NCBI RefSeq assembly: GCF_001807265.1
Contig: NZ_KV788412.1
Location: 1-35,186, forward strand
DNA length: 35,186 nt
Origin: Corynebacterium sp. HMSC05H05
GTDB taxonomy: Bacteria > Actinomycetota > Actinomycetes > Mycobacteriales > Mycobacteriaceae
Direction: 5' to 3'
The notes below the pieces were generated by a model, which was given only the letters and a program-made list of their open reading frames with translations, was not told where the DNA came from and made no database searches. A program made the position numbers and the translations under genes. Shown here piece after piece: positions 8,949-16,512 of this stretch; the first letter of the stretch is position 1, and the number at the start of each line of letters is the position of its first letter.

Positions 8949-9503
8949 ATGCGCGCAGACGCCCGCGCGAAACGCGACCAGATAGTCACCGCCGCGCTGG
9001 CACAGATTGGTAACCGCCCGAACTCCGAGATCACCCTCGAAGGCATCGCGGCGGACGCCGGCGTGGGCATCGCCACCCTCTACCGTCACTTTCCCACCCG
9101 CGCCGCACTCTACGACGCCTGCGCGATCGTCTACCTCGAACGCATCGAAACACTCCTCGACGACGCCCTCGACGGCTTCGAGGACAACCCCGTCGAGCAC
9201 TTCGAATCCTTCGTCTGGGCCCTCGTCGAATCGGGCGTGGGCATCCTCGCCGCCGCGCTGGCCGCCGACAGCTCCGACGGCGGACTCGGCGAGCGGCGCG
9301 ACGCCTTCATGAGCAAAGTGCAATTGCTTATCGACGCCGCCGCCCCCCACGGCATCATCGCCCCCGGCCAGTCACCCATGCAGCTGGCAACCGAGCTTGT
9401 TGTGGCGACGCGGCCGCTCGCCGCCCCGCTCGCGGACATTCTCCCCGACGTGCGCGACCGCCTGGTGCGCCACCTCATGGCTGGCTGGCGCACCACGGCG
9501 TAA
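8949..9503 (+). CDS. TetR family transcriptional regulator
   Basis: The 184-residue protein has an N-terminal helix-turn-helix (about 11-50): ITLEGIAADAGVGIATLYRHFPTRAALYDA is a textbook TetR DNA-binding signature. The rest is a helical ligand-binding domain of the type seen in AcrR-like regulators. I chose the ATG at 8949, 12-17 nt after an AGGGGG sequence, because the longer open frame has no homologous N-terminal sequence. It is divergent from the YhgE/Pip and pseudo-ATPase operon and is the likely repressor of it and of itself. The ligand is unknown. Confidence 0.85.
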   Translation: MRADARAKRDQIVTAALAQIGNRPNSEITLEGIAADAGVGIATLYRHFPTRAALYDACAIVYLERIETLLDDALDGFEDNPVEHFESFVWALVESGVGILAAALAADSSDGGLGERRDAFMSKVQLLIDAAAPHGIIAPGQSPMQLATELVVATRPLAAPLADILPDVRDRLVRHLMAGWRTTA

Positions 9504-9514
9504 CTGGCGTTGGT

Positions 9515-10252
9515 TTAGTCCTCGCGAAGCTCGTGGCGGCCGCCGTCAATACCGCCGTCGATGTTGTCCTGCGCGCCCGCCGCGTCCTCAACGGAGTGCT
9601 GCGGGTTGGTGGCCTTGCGCTGGTTGTCCGCCAGGGTGTCCAGGGTGGTCAGGCCCTCGCCGCCGAGGTCCTCGGTGGAGTTGGTAGTCGCCGTTGCCTC
9701 CAGATCATCCTCCGTGCGAGTCGAGTACACGAGGGTGGAGGAGCCACGGTTGTCCGTCTCCGTGCGGGTCTGCGCCGGGCGGTAGGTCTTCGCCGGCTCG
9801 TTCTCGCCCGCGAGCTTGTCTTTGAGGAAGAACTCCCAGGCAGCCCACGCGCCGCCCGCGAGCGCCGCGGTGCCCAGCGTCGTGCCGATGACCTTGCCAA
9901 CCCCGCCCTTCTTCTTTTTCTTCGCGTTCTTCTTTGCGCTCTTCGCGTGCTTCTCCAGGAACTCCTGGCGCTCCTTGCGGCTCGGCGCGGCAGCCTCGAA
10001 CTGCTTGCGGCGGCGGTCCAGGCGGTCGTGCGCGTCGCGGGTGATCTCGCCGGCCTGCGCGCGGGCCGCGCCGTACAGTTCCTGCAGCTCGTCCATGTCG
10101 AACTTCTCGTGGATATCGTCCAGCTTGCCGTCCTTCAGGTTGTCCAGCAGGGACTGGTAGATGTCGCGCTCGCGCTTGTCGTTCTGGTCGCGCAGGTACT
10201 TCCACGCCTGGTTGACAAAAGCGGCGGCGAAGCCGATGTTCTTGAGGTTCAC
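9515..10252 (-). CDS. Hypothetical single-TM protein with acidic C-terminal tail
   Basis: This 245-residue protein starts with GTG at 10252, preceded by a strong AAGGAG 6 nt upstream. Residues 1-110 are charged and helical (RDQNDKRERDIYQSLLDNLKDGKLDD...). A Lys-rich patch (KKNAKKKKKGG, about 108-120) precedes one hydrophobic segment (GKVIGTTLGTAALAGGAWAAWEFFL). The tail is polar, Thr/Asp/Glu-rich and probably disordered. The basic patch before the TM suggests a cytoplasmic N-terminus. I do not recognise the family. It converges with the TetR gene, with only 11 bp between their stops. Confidence 0.65.
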   Translation of the reverse strand: MNLKNIGFAAAFVNQAWKYLRDQNDKRERDIYQSLLDNLKDGKLDDIHEKFDMDELQELYGAARAQAGEITRDAHDRLDRRRKQFEAAAPSRKERQEFLEKHAKSAKKNAKKKKKGGVGKVIGTTLGTAALAGGAWAAWEFFLKDKLAGENEPAKTYRPAQTRTETDNRGSSTLVYSTRTEDDLEATATTNSTEDLGGEGLTTLDTLADNQRKATNPQHSVEDAAGAQDNIDGGIDGGRHELRED

Positions 10253-10504
10253 GGGTTGCTCCTTGCGTTGCGTTTGTAAGTTTCAGGTGGTTACGCGGCC
10301 CCAGGGTAGCGAAATCCGCGGTGCCAGCTCGGGGAGTTTGGTGGTGCGCCTCTCGCAGCCCGCCTCTCTGGCTAGATCCAGCGAATAGCACACCGTTTTT
10401 CGCCTCCAGGGGCCGGATAGCTGGGTCTTACTAGCTGGATCCGCGGAATCCGGGGGCCGGGGAGACGCGTGCCCCACCCACGCGTACCAAGCGTTACGCA
10501 AAAC

Positions 10505-10520
10505 TGAACAGCTTGGTTCA
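10505..10520. promoter_or_regulatory. Candidate operator TGAAC-N6-GTTCA upstream of metF
   Basis: This is a dyad with perfect 5-bp arms and 6-bp spacing, about 160 bp upstream of the metF start. It has the spacing of the methionine repressor McbR site of C. glutamicum (TAGAC-N6-GTCTA) but differs at two positions per half-site, so the binder is unproven. Confidence 0.3.
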
Positions 10521-10625
10521 TTTGGGGCGATTAACATTCACGCTGAATAACCTCGTGCGCAGCAGAAACGCCGCCCAAAACCGGTAGCGCATTGTGGCCG
10601 CTAGACACCCCAAATAAGTTTCAAG

Positions 10626-10645
10626 GCACCGTTTAACCACGGTGC
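10626..10645 (+). promoter_or_regulatory. Hairpin in the metF 5' leader
   Basis: A 6-bp stem GCACCG/CGGTGC with an 8-nt loop lies about 37 nt before the metF start codon and upstream of its GAAAGG ribosome binding site. It is a possible translational or attenuation element; no T-tract follows it. Confidence 0.35.
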
Positions 10646-10682
10646 AACGAAACACATCAACCCAGCCGAGAAAGGTCCTGCC

Positions 10683-11633
10683 ATGTTCGAAGCCTCTCCT
10701 TCGACCAGGCTCTCCGCCTCGGCACCGCTGGACCGCGAGGGCGCGCAGCTGATCCGCCGCCCCCGCCCGAAGCGCCAGCGCACCGCGTTGAGTTTTGAGA
10801 TCATCCCGCCTCGCCCCACGGACGACGCGGGCAAGATCGAGCAGCTCATCGCGGGCCTGGCGGAGTACAAGCCGGATTACGTCTCCGTGACCAGCTCGCG
10901 CCGCAGCGAGTGGCTGGAGGGCACCGCCGCCGTGATCTCCCGCATCGCGGAGACCACCGACCTGCGTCCCATCGCGCATCTCGCCTGCACTGCGGGCACG
11001 CGCGATGAGATGGCGGAGTGGGTGCGGGTGCTTATCGACGCCGGCGTCCGCGGGTTCCTCGCCCTGCGCGGGGACCTGCCGGAAACCGGCCTGCCGGCGG
11101 ACCACCTCCAGTACGCCACGGATCTGCTCAACCTGATCCAGGACGTGCAGGAGGAAGAGGCGTTCCGCCTCGCCGCCGGCAAGCTCGCCCTTTCAGTGGC
11201 CTGCTACCCCAAGGGCCACGAGGAGTCGCGCAACCTCGACCACGACCTGGACGTGCTGCTGACAAAGCAGCGCCTGGGCGCGGATTTCGCCATCACCCAG
11301 CTGTTCTTCGAGGCCCAGGACTTCCTGGACTTCGTGGAGATTGCGCGGCTGGCGGGCGTGCGCATCCCGCTCATCCCCGGCATCATGCCCATGACCTCGC
11401 TGAAGAGGGTCCGCCGCATGGGGGAGTTGTCGGGACTGGAGGTGCCGGTGGGCGTCGAGAAGCAATTGCTCGAAGCAGACGACGAGTACGAGGCCGGCAT
11501 GCAACTCACCGCCAACCTGGCGCGCGAGATTTTGGATGCCGGCGCGGGCGGGCTCCACGTGTACACGCACAACAACCTGGACGTCACGCGGGACTTTCTG
11601 GACCGCATCGGAATAGATAAAGGACAACAATGA
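10683..11633 (+). CDS. metF: 5,10-methylenetetrahydrofolate reductase
   Basis: The 316-residue protein reduces 5,10-methylene-THF to 5-methyl-THF with FAD, supplying the methyl group for methionine. Diagnostic segments are LSFEIIPPRP near the N-terminus (family SFEFFPP), DYVSVTSSRR, the FAD-site type RGFLALRGDLP, ADFAITQLFFEAQDFLDFVEIARLAGVRIPLIPGIMPMTS and the C-terminal GLHVYTHNNL. Length and order fit the TIM-barrel MTHFR family. The ATG has a GAAAGG about 8 nt upstream. The stop TGA overlaps the metE ATG (ATGA), so the next enzyme of the pathway is translated in a coupled way. Confidence 0.93.
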   Translation: MFEASPSTRLSASAPLDREGAQLIRRPRPKRQRTALSFEIIPPRPTDDAGKIEQLIAGLAEYKPDYVSVTSSRRSEWLEGTAAVISRIAETTDLRPIAHLACTAGTRDEMAEWVRVLIDAGVRGFLALRGDLPETGLPADHLQYATDLLNLIQDVQEEEAFRLAAGKLALSVACYPKGHEESRNLDHDLDVLLTKQRLGADFAITQLFFEAQDFLDFVEIARLAGVRIPLIPGIMPMTSLKRVRRMGELSGLEVPVGVEKQLLEADDEYEAGMQLTANLAREILDAGAGGLHVYTHNNLDVTRDFLDRIGIDKGQQ

Positions 11634-13882
11634 CCACCTTCCCCAAGGCCACCATCGAGGGCTACCCCCGCATCGGCGCGAACCGCGAGCTCAAGCGCGC
11701 GCTGGAAAGCTACTGGGCGGGCCGCATCGACGCTGAGACGTTCCGCTCCACCGCACGCGCCCTGCGCGTGAACAACTACAACCACCTGCGCGACCTCGGT
11801 CTGACCGAGGATTACGCCATCCCGGCGGACGTCGCGCTCTACGACCAGGTGCTCGACACCGCCCTGACCGTGGGCCTTGTGCCGGGCGGCGTTGACCTGG
11901 ACGAGGAGTTCGCGCTCGCCCGCGGCAACGACACCCGCGTGCCGCTGGAGATGACCAAGTGGTTCGACACCAACTACCACTACCTCGTGCCGGAGATCGA
12001 AGCTGGTCAGGAGATCAAGGCGGTGCCGGAGCGCATCCTGCGCATCGTGGAGGAGGCCGCCGAGGCCGGCCACAAGGTCCGCCCGTTCCTGGTCGGCCCG
12101 GTCACGCTGATCGCGCTGTCCAAGCCGGCGGAGTGGTCGCTGCTGCCGTCGCTGGTTGAGGCGTACGCCGAGGTCTTCGCCGCGCTGAAGGACGCCGGCG
12201 TGGAGTGGGTCCAGATCGCCGAACCCGCCGTGGTGGCCGACCTGTCCACCCCGGACGCGGAGATCGCGCAGCACCTACGCGAGGCGTGGACCGCGCTGCT
12301 GGGCCGCGAGACCCGCCCGAACGTGTACCTGACCACCCCGTACGGCTCCGCCCGCGAGGCCCTGCCGGTCCTGGGCTCCCTCGGCGTGGAGGCGCTGCAC
12401 GTGGACCTATCCCCGTGGACCCTCGAGGCCGACGCCGGCTACCCGGAGCGCGTCCGCGAGCAGATCCCGGCGGAGACCCACCTGGTCGCCGGACTCATCG
12501 ACGGCCGCAACGTCTGGACCGCCAACCTGCGCGAGCGCACCGAGGTCCTTCAGTCCTTGGGCGAGCGCGAGGTGTCCGTGTCCACCTCCACCTCCCTGCA
12601 GCACGTGCCGCACACCCTGAAGGCCGAGCGCAACATCCCGGTCGAGGTCGCCCCGTGGCTGGCGTTCGCCGACGAGAAGCTCGCCGAGATCCAGGCGCTT
12701 GTCGCTGGTGAGGAGGGCGCCAAGGAGGCGTTCGCGCAGTCCGACCGTGCAGTGCGCACCCGCGCCGAGTCTGAGACCATCCACAACAAGGCCGTGGTGG
12801 ACCGCGTGGCGGCCCTGCCGGAGGGCGCCGTCAAACGCGAGCCGGCGTTCGAGGAGCGCAACAAGGTCCAGCGCGAGGAGCTCGGCCTGCCCACCCTGCC
12901 GATCACCACGATCGGTTCCTTCCCGCAGACCACCGAGATCCGCAAGGCGCGCGCGGACCACCGTGAGGGCACCCTTACCGACGCCGAGTACACCGAAGCG
13001 CTGAAGGCCGAGATCAAGCAGGTCATCGAGCTGCAGGAGGAGATCGGCCTGGACGTCCTCGTCCACGGCGAGGCGGAGCGCAACGACATGGTGCAGTACT
13101 TCGCCGAGCTTCTCGACGGCTTCGTGGTCACCGAAAACGGCTGGGTCCAGTCCTACGGCTCCCGCTGCACCCGCCCGCCGATCGTGGTCGGCGACGTCTC
13201 CCGCCCGGAGGCCATGTCCGTGGAGTGGTCGGCCTACGCCCAGTCGCTTTCCGACAAGCCGGTCAAGGGCATGCTCACCGGCCCGGTGACCATCCTGGCC
13301 TGGTCGTTCAAGCGCGACGACGTGCCGCTTTCCGTCTCCGCGGACCAGATCGGCGTGGCGCTTGCCGACGAGGTCGCGGACCTGGAGAAGGCCGGCATCA
13401 AGGTCATCCAGATCGACGAGCCGGCCCTGCGCGAGCTGCTCCCGCTGCGCGAGGACGGCCGCGCCGCCTACCTGGAGTGGGCCCAGCGCGCGTTCCGCCT
13501 GGTCTCGTTGGAGGCGGAGCCGTCGACGCAGATCCACACCCACCTGTGCTACTCCGAGTTCGGCCAGATCATCGACGCCGTCGCAGGCCTCGACGCCGAC
13601 GTCACCTCCATCGAGGCGGCCCGTTCCAAGATGGAGCTGCTCGAGGACATCGACGAGACCTTCCACTCCGAAATCGGTCCCGGCGTGTGGGACATCCACT
13701 CCCCGCGAGTGCCCTCCACCGAGGAGATCGTCGGCCTGCTGCGCGCGGCACTGAACCACGTGCCCACCGAGCGCCTCTGGGTCAACCCGGACTGCGGCCT
13801 GAAGACCCGCGGGTACAAGGAGGTCGAGCCCTCCCTGCGCAACCTGGTCGCCGCGCGCGACGAGGTCGTCGAAGGGCTCTAG
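11630..13882 (+). CDS. metE: Cobalamin-independent methionine synthase
   Basis: The 750-residue protein transfers a methyl group from 5-methyl-THF-polyglutamate to homocysteine. It starts with the family signature FPKATIEGYPRIGANRELKRALESYW. Zinc ligands are visible: His638 and Cys640 in THLCYSEF, a Glu in the RSKMELLEDI region, and Cys722 in NPDCGLKTRG, in register with the E. coli enzyme (641, 643, 665, 726). The second barrel carries LPITTIGSFPQTTEIRKAR. It is coupled to metF through an ATGA overlap. The coupling means regulation is likely to be exerted from the long metF leader. Confidence 0.96.
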   Translation: MTTFPKATIEGYPRIGANRELKRALESYWAGRIDAETFRSTARALRVNNYNHLRDLGLTEDYAIPADVALYDQVLDTALTVGLVPGGVDLDEEFALARGNDTRVPLEMTKWFDTNYHYLVPEIEAGQEIKAVPERILRIVEEAAEAGHKVRPFLVGPVTLIALSKPAEWSLLPSLVEAYAEVFAALKDAGVEWVQIAEPAVVADLSTPDAEIAQHLREAWTALLGRETRPNVYLTTPYGSAREALPVLGSLGVEALHVDLSPWTLEADAGYPERVREQIPAETHLVAGLIDGRNVWTANLRERTEVLQSLGEREVSVSTSTSLQHVPHTLKAERNIPVEVAPWLAFADEKLAEIQALVAGEEGAKEAFAQSDRAVRTRAESETIHNKAVVDRVAALPEGAVKREPAFEERNKVQREELGLPTLPITTIGSFPQTTEIRKARADHREGTLTDAEYTEALKAEIKQVIELQEEIGLDVLVHGEAERNDMVQYFAELLDGFVVTENGWVQSYGSRCTRPPIVVGDVSRPEAMSVEWSAYAQSLSDKPVKGMLTGPVTILAWSFKRDDVPLSVSADQIGVALADEVADLEKAGIKVIQIDEPALRELLPLREDGRAAYLEWAQRAFRLVSLEAEPSTQIHTHLCYSEFGQIIDAVAGLDADVTSIEAARSKMELLEDIDETFHSEIGPGVWDIHSPRVPSTEEIVGLLRAALNHVPTERLWVNPDCGLKTRGYKEVEPSLRNLVAARDEVVEGL

Positions 13883-13953
13883 GTTCGGCTCTAGCGCGCC
13901 GGGCGGGGCGGAGCTGACGTCGCAAAGCAATCGCCCCGGCCCCCGCCCTGCTC

Positions 13954-14038
13954 GCCCCGCGAAAGTCGAGTACGGGAGGTCGAGTACGCCCTCTATTTGG
14001 GCCGGACTCGACCTCCGCCGCTCGACTTTTGGCGGGGC
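13954..14038. repeat. Left hairpin repeat of element A
   Basis: The imperfect hairpin has about 38-bp arms and a loop around TCTATTT. Each arm has two blocks, an outer GCCCCGC plus AAAGTCGAG and an inner GGAGGTCGAGT. GTCGAG and its complement CTCGAC occur four times in all. The 5' arm has TACGGG between the blocks and the 3' arm (reverse-complemented) has CGGCGG. It lies 72 nt after the metE stop and ends in GGGGCTCTTTCG, so it could also terminate metE transcription. Confidence 0.8.
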
Positions 14039-14088
14039 TCTTTCGTTTCCGCCGCAGACGCTGTAGCGTGAGCGAAACGGGGGGAAAT

Positions 14089-15054
14089 ATGAACAGGAGA
14101 AAGCTAGCACAGCTGCTGGTCAGACCGGGGGAGTCGGACCGTCAAACGTGCATCAAGTTATCCGCGAACAAATTCATCGCCCAGGCAGAATGGTCGCGGC
14201 TGAAACACCACGAGCGGGAGTTTCTCAGCAGCTATGCCGTCGGCGCCGCGAGCCGGAAAGCGGTGCTGGTGGGGCGCTCTGCCGCAGTTGTGCACGGCCT
14301 GTGGACGCTGCCCGCCCCAAACGCGCCCGTCTTGCTGGCCATCCCAGGACAAAAACCGCCCGCCAGGGCAAGCTGGCCGGAGGGGGTCGAGTACCGCAGC
14401 CTGCGCATCCCCGAAGAGGATGTGGTGGCCATCGAGTGCGCGACGCCTGGCGACGTCCTCCGGTTAACCAGCCCCGTCCGCACAGCCGTCGACGTCGCGC
14501 GCCTGCACGGGGTGAGGGCAGGAGTCGTCGCGATGGATTCCCTATTTGTGGGCAAGCCACCGCTGGAGCAGGAACGCATCCAGGCCGAACTCCATGCGAC
14601 GATCAAGCGTCTGGCCGGCAAGAAGGGGATCGGGCGGGCACGGCAGGCGTTGCGCTGGTCGTCCACCAAGTCCGAATCGCCGTACGAGTCTCTCCTGCGC
14701 GTGATCCTGCGCGAGCGGAACATCATCGTCCGCGAGCAGATGTGGATTGGCCGTTACGTGCGCCCGGACCTGCTGTGGGGGCAGGTGGCGATCGAGATCG
14801 ACGGGCTGGTCAAGACGGCGAAGAAAGACGAGGAATTGGCGAAGAAGGTGTCGCGGGACCAGCTCCTGCGTGAAAACTGGTTGCGGAAGCAGATCTACGA
14901 GGTCGCCCGCTTCGAGCCGTCGGAGATTCTCCGTGACGAGGAGGCCTGCGTCCGGGAGATCCTGGAGCTGAAGGCCCGCTCCGGTCTCCTCGGCGAGCCG
15001 AAAGTGCCGGCCACGGTGTTCAGACCGGTGCACGGGGAACACTGGCGGAGGTAG
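14089..15054 (+). CDS. AbiEi-like N-terminus plus DUF559/Vsr-like nuclease domain protein (element A)
   Basis: The 321-residue protein has two recognisable parts. Residues 1-150 resemble the AbiEi-type antitoxin/transcriptional regulator domain seen in actinobacterial proteins (SRKAVLVGRSAAVVHGLWTLP, then SPVRTAVDVARLHGVRAGVVAMDSL). Residues 195-275 match the DUF559 nuclease core: SPYESLLR (197-204), Asp227, Glu236-x-Asp238-Gly and Lys242, then RDQLLRENWLRKQIYEVARF, a PD-(D/E)xK-type arrangement related to Vsr endonuclease. A paralogue lies at 32937-33956 with the same motifs. I chose the ATG at 14089, just after a GGGGGGAAAT ribosome binding site. DNA nicking or repair, mobility or defence are all possible; none is proven. 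Confidence 0.8.
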   Translation: MNRRKLAQLLVRPGESDRQTCIKLSANKFIAQAEWSRLKHHEREFLSSYAVGAASRKAVLVGRSAAVVHGLWTLPAPNAPVLLAIPGQKPPARASWPEGVEYRSLRIPEEDVVAIECATPGDVLRLTSPVRTAVDVARLHGVRAGVVAMDSLFVGKPPLEQERIQAELHATIKRLAGKKGIGRARQALRWSSTKSESPYESLLRVILRERNIIVREQMWIGRYVRPDLLWGQVAIEIDGLVKTAKKDEELAKKVSRDQLLRENWLRKQIYEVARFEPSEILRDEEACVREILELKARSGLLGEPKVPATVFRPVHGEHWRR

Positions 15055-15069
15055 GGGCGCTATACGCCG

Positions 15070-15144
15070 CCGAAAGTCGAGCGGCGGAGGTCGAGTACGG
15101 CACCGAATCCGGGCGTACTCGACCTCCCGGACTCGACCTTTAGG
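15070..15144. repeat. Right hairpin repeat of element A
   Basis: The hairpin has about 35-bp arms with the same two-block structure as the left one (AAAGTCGAG plus CGGAGGTCGAGTAC). Here the CGGCGG block is in the 5' arm and the TCCGGG block in the 3' arm, i.e. the order is reversed, so this copy is inverted relative to the left hairpin. It starts 15 nt after the nuclease gene stop. Confidence 0.8.
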
Positions 15145-15198
15145 ACCATGAGCCCAACCCCGCACCCCAACCCTGCACCCCACGCGCTGGAACCCGCG

Positions 15199-15204
15199 TA
15201 CCCT
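15199..15204 (+). promoter_or_regulatory. -10 element of a probable leaderless promoter for ppiA
   Basis: TACCCT fits the corynebacterial TAnnnT -10 consensus and ends only 7 nt before the ATG at 15212. Transcription would start at or next to the A of the start codon, and no convincing ribosome binding site is present. A leaderless mRNA is inferred. Confidence 0.55.
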
Positions 15205-15211
15205 AGAGCGC

Positions 15212-15733
15212 ATGACTCAGAAGACTCAGACCATGACTCTGCACACCAATCACGGCGACATTGTGATCGACCTGTTCGGCAACCACGCGCCGAAGACGGT
15301 CGAGACGATTACCGGCCTTGCGCAGGGCACCACCGATTACTCCGCCAAGAACGCCCAGGGCACCACCGAGGGCCCGTTCTACGACGGCGCGATTTTCCAC
15401 CGCATCATCCCGGGTTTCATGATCCAGGGCGGCGACCCGACCGGCACCGGCACCGGCGGCCCGGGCTTCCAGTTCGCCGACGAGTTCCACCCGGAGCTGC
15501 AGTTCGATCGCCCGTACCTGCTGGCCATGGCTAACGCCGGCCCGGGCACGAACGGTTCCCAGTTCTTCATCACCGTTGACGCGACCCCGTGGCTGAACAA
15601 CCGCCACACCATCTTCGGCGAGGTGACCGATGAGGCGTCGAAGAAGGTCGTCGACGAGATCGCGAACGTGCAGACTGGCCGCATGGACCGCCCGGTCGAG
15701 GACGTCGTGATCGAGTCCGTCGAGATCGCGTAA
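15212..15733 (+). CDS. ppiA: Peptidyl-prolyl cis-trans isomerase, cyclophilin type
   Basis: The 173-residue protein has no signal peptide and is a cytoplasmic cyclophilin that accelerates proline isomerisation in protein folding. The diagnostic core FHRIIPGFMIQGGDPTGTGTGGPGF carries the catalytic Arg. ELQFDRPYLLAMANAGPGTNGSQFFITVDATPWLNNRHTIFGEV completes the active-site groove. Length and order match bacterial single-domain cyclophilins. It precedes a rhomboid gene, as in other Corynebacterium chromosomes near the origin, but a terminator separates the two. Confidence 0.95.
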   Translation: MTQKTQTMTLHTNHGDIVIDLFGNHAPKTVETITGLAQGTTDYSAKNAQGTTEGPFYDGAIFHRIIPGFMIQGGDPTGTGTGGPGFQFADEFHPELQFDRPYLLAMANAGPGTNGSQFFITVDATPWLNNRHTIFGEVTDEASKKVVDEIANVQTGRMDRPVEDVVIESVEIA

Positions 15734-15755
15734 GCGCCCAAGCCAAAAGCGCCGC

Positions 15756-15782
15756 GCCCCCGCCACCGTGCGGGGGCTTTTT
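15756..15782 (+). terminator. Rho-independent terminator of ppiA
   Basis: An 8-bp GC stem (15756-15763 with 15770-15777) with loop CACCGT is followed directly by TTTTT, 23 nt after the ppiA stop. Confidence 0.9.
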
Positions 15783-15784
15783 CG

Positions 15785-15790
15785 TACCCT
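15785..15790 (+). promoter_or_regulatory. -10 element of a probable leaderless promoter for the rhomboid gene
   Basis: TACCCT, identical to the ppiA -10, ends 6 nt before the ATG at 15797 and begins immediately after the ppiA terminator. No ribosome binding site is visible, so a leaderless transcript is likely. Confidence 0.55.
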
Positions 15791-15796
15791 GATTTC

Positions 15797-16465
15797 ATGC
15801 CCACTCTCCGCAATCTGCCCCGCACCGCCCCCGCCACCACGGCGATTACGGCGATCTGCACGCTCGTCTTCCTTGCCGCCGCGCTCCAGGCCCGTTCGCT
15901 GACGGACGTGGTGTGGGATTCGCCGGTGGGCACTCACACCATCCTCTACGGCCCCGAGGTCTACGGCGCGGGCTACCTTCGCGCGCTCACCGCCGGCTTC
16001 ATGCACTTGGACATCACGCACCTCTTCCTCAACATGTTCATGCTGGTCCTGGTGGGTGCGGAGGTGGAACGCTTCCTCGGCTCTGGCCCGTTTGTGGTGG
16101 CGTGGGTCGCGGGGGTCCTTTGGGCGTCGGCAAGTGTGCTCGCATTTAGCTTCACAGTGCCCACCGCCGGCGCTTCCGGCGCCCTCTACATGCTGATGGC
16201 GCTGTTGATCGCCATTGCTTTTCGACGTTCCACGGACCTGCGCGCGCCCCTCGCCCTGGTGGCGGTGAACGTGGCGTACACGCTGCTCAGCCCGGGTGTG
16301 TCACTGTGGGGCCACCTCGGCGGCCTGGCGGCGGGGGCGGTGATGGCGTGGCCGCTGACCTCGGACAACATGCGCACGCGCTGGATCACGGCGGGGGTCG
16401 CGGCCGTGGCGGCGTGTGTGGCGATCTGGGCGCTGACCATCCCGTCCACAATCCCGGTGTATTAG
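15797..16465 (+). CDS. Rhomboid family intramembrane serine protease
   Basis: This 222-residue polytopic membrane protein has the rhomboid dyad: Ser127 in GASGALYML and His173 in WGHLGGLAAG. His75 and Asn79 in THLFLNMFMLVLVG are the usual TM2 oxyanion-hole region. Rhomboids cleave TM helices of substrates within the bilayer. About six TM segments are visible. Substrates are unknown. It lies directly after ppiA with its own short promoter. Confidence 0.9.
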   Translation: MPTLRNLPRTAPATTAITAICTLVFLAAALQARSLTDVVWDSPVGTHTILYGPEVYGAGYLRALTAGFMHLDITHLFLNMFMLVLVGAEVERFLGSGPFVVAWVAGVLWASASVLAFSFTVPTAGASGALYMLMALLIAIAFRRSTDLRAPLALVAVNVAYTLLSPGVSLWGHLGGLAAGAVMAWPLTSDNMRTRWITAGVAAVAACVAIWALTIPSTIPVY

Positions 16466-16512
16466 GGGCGTTCTGTCCTCTCTACGTGGCGCAGCCGTAG
16501 GCAGCGAAAGGG

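Larger units (their letters stand above)
10253..10682. other. 430-bp divergent intergenic region upstream of metF
   Basis: No gene is seen. The region serves the minus-strand hypothetical gene and metF. A segment at 10374-10382 (AGATCCAGC) can pair either with 10420-10428 (GCTGGGTCT, with one G-U pair) or with 10434-10441 (GCTGGATC), so two competing hairpins are possible in a long metF leader. I looked for the conserved cobalamin, SAM and T-box elements and found none. A TAACCT at 10548-10553 is a possible -10 for metF. Confidence 0.5.
13954..15144. mobile_element. Element A: hairpin-bounded single-gene nuclease element (putative)
   Basis: A 1.19-kb unit consists of a left hairpin (13954-14038), one gene (14089-15054) and a right hairpin (15070-15144). 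The right hairpin is the reverse complement of the left with modest divergence, so the two are terminal inverted repeats that are themselves palindromic. The element sits between metE and ppiA. A paralogous gene with the same arrangement forms element B. Mobility is inferred; no target duplication could be confirmed by eye. Confidence 0.55.

Noticed and set aside
10505..10520. Firm McbR operator
   Set aside because: Spacing fits but both half-sites differ from TAGAC/GTCTA at two positions; kept only as a low-confidence dyad.
10253..10682. Cobalamin or SAM riboswitch upstream of metF-metE
   Set aside because: The segment GCGAAATCCGCGG loosely recalls a B12-box part, but the conserved GCCACTG and AGCCAGGAnACC elements are absent.
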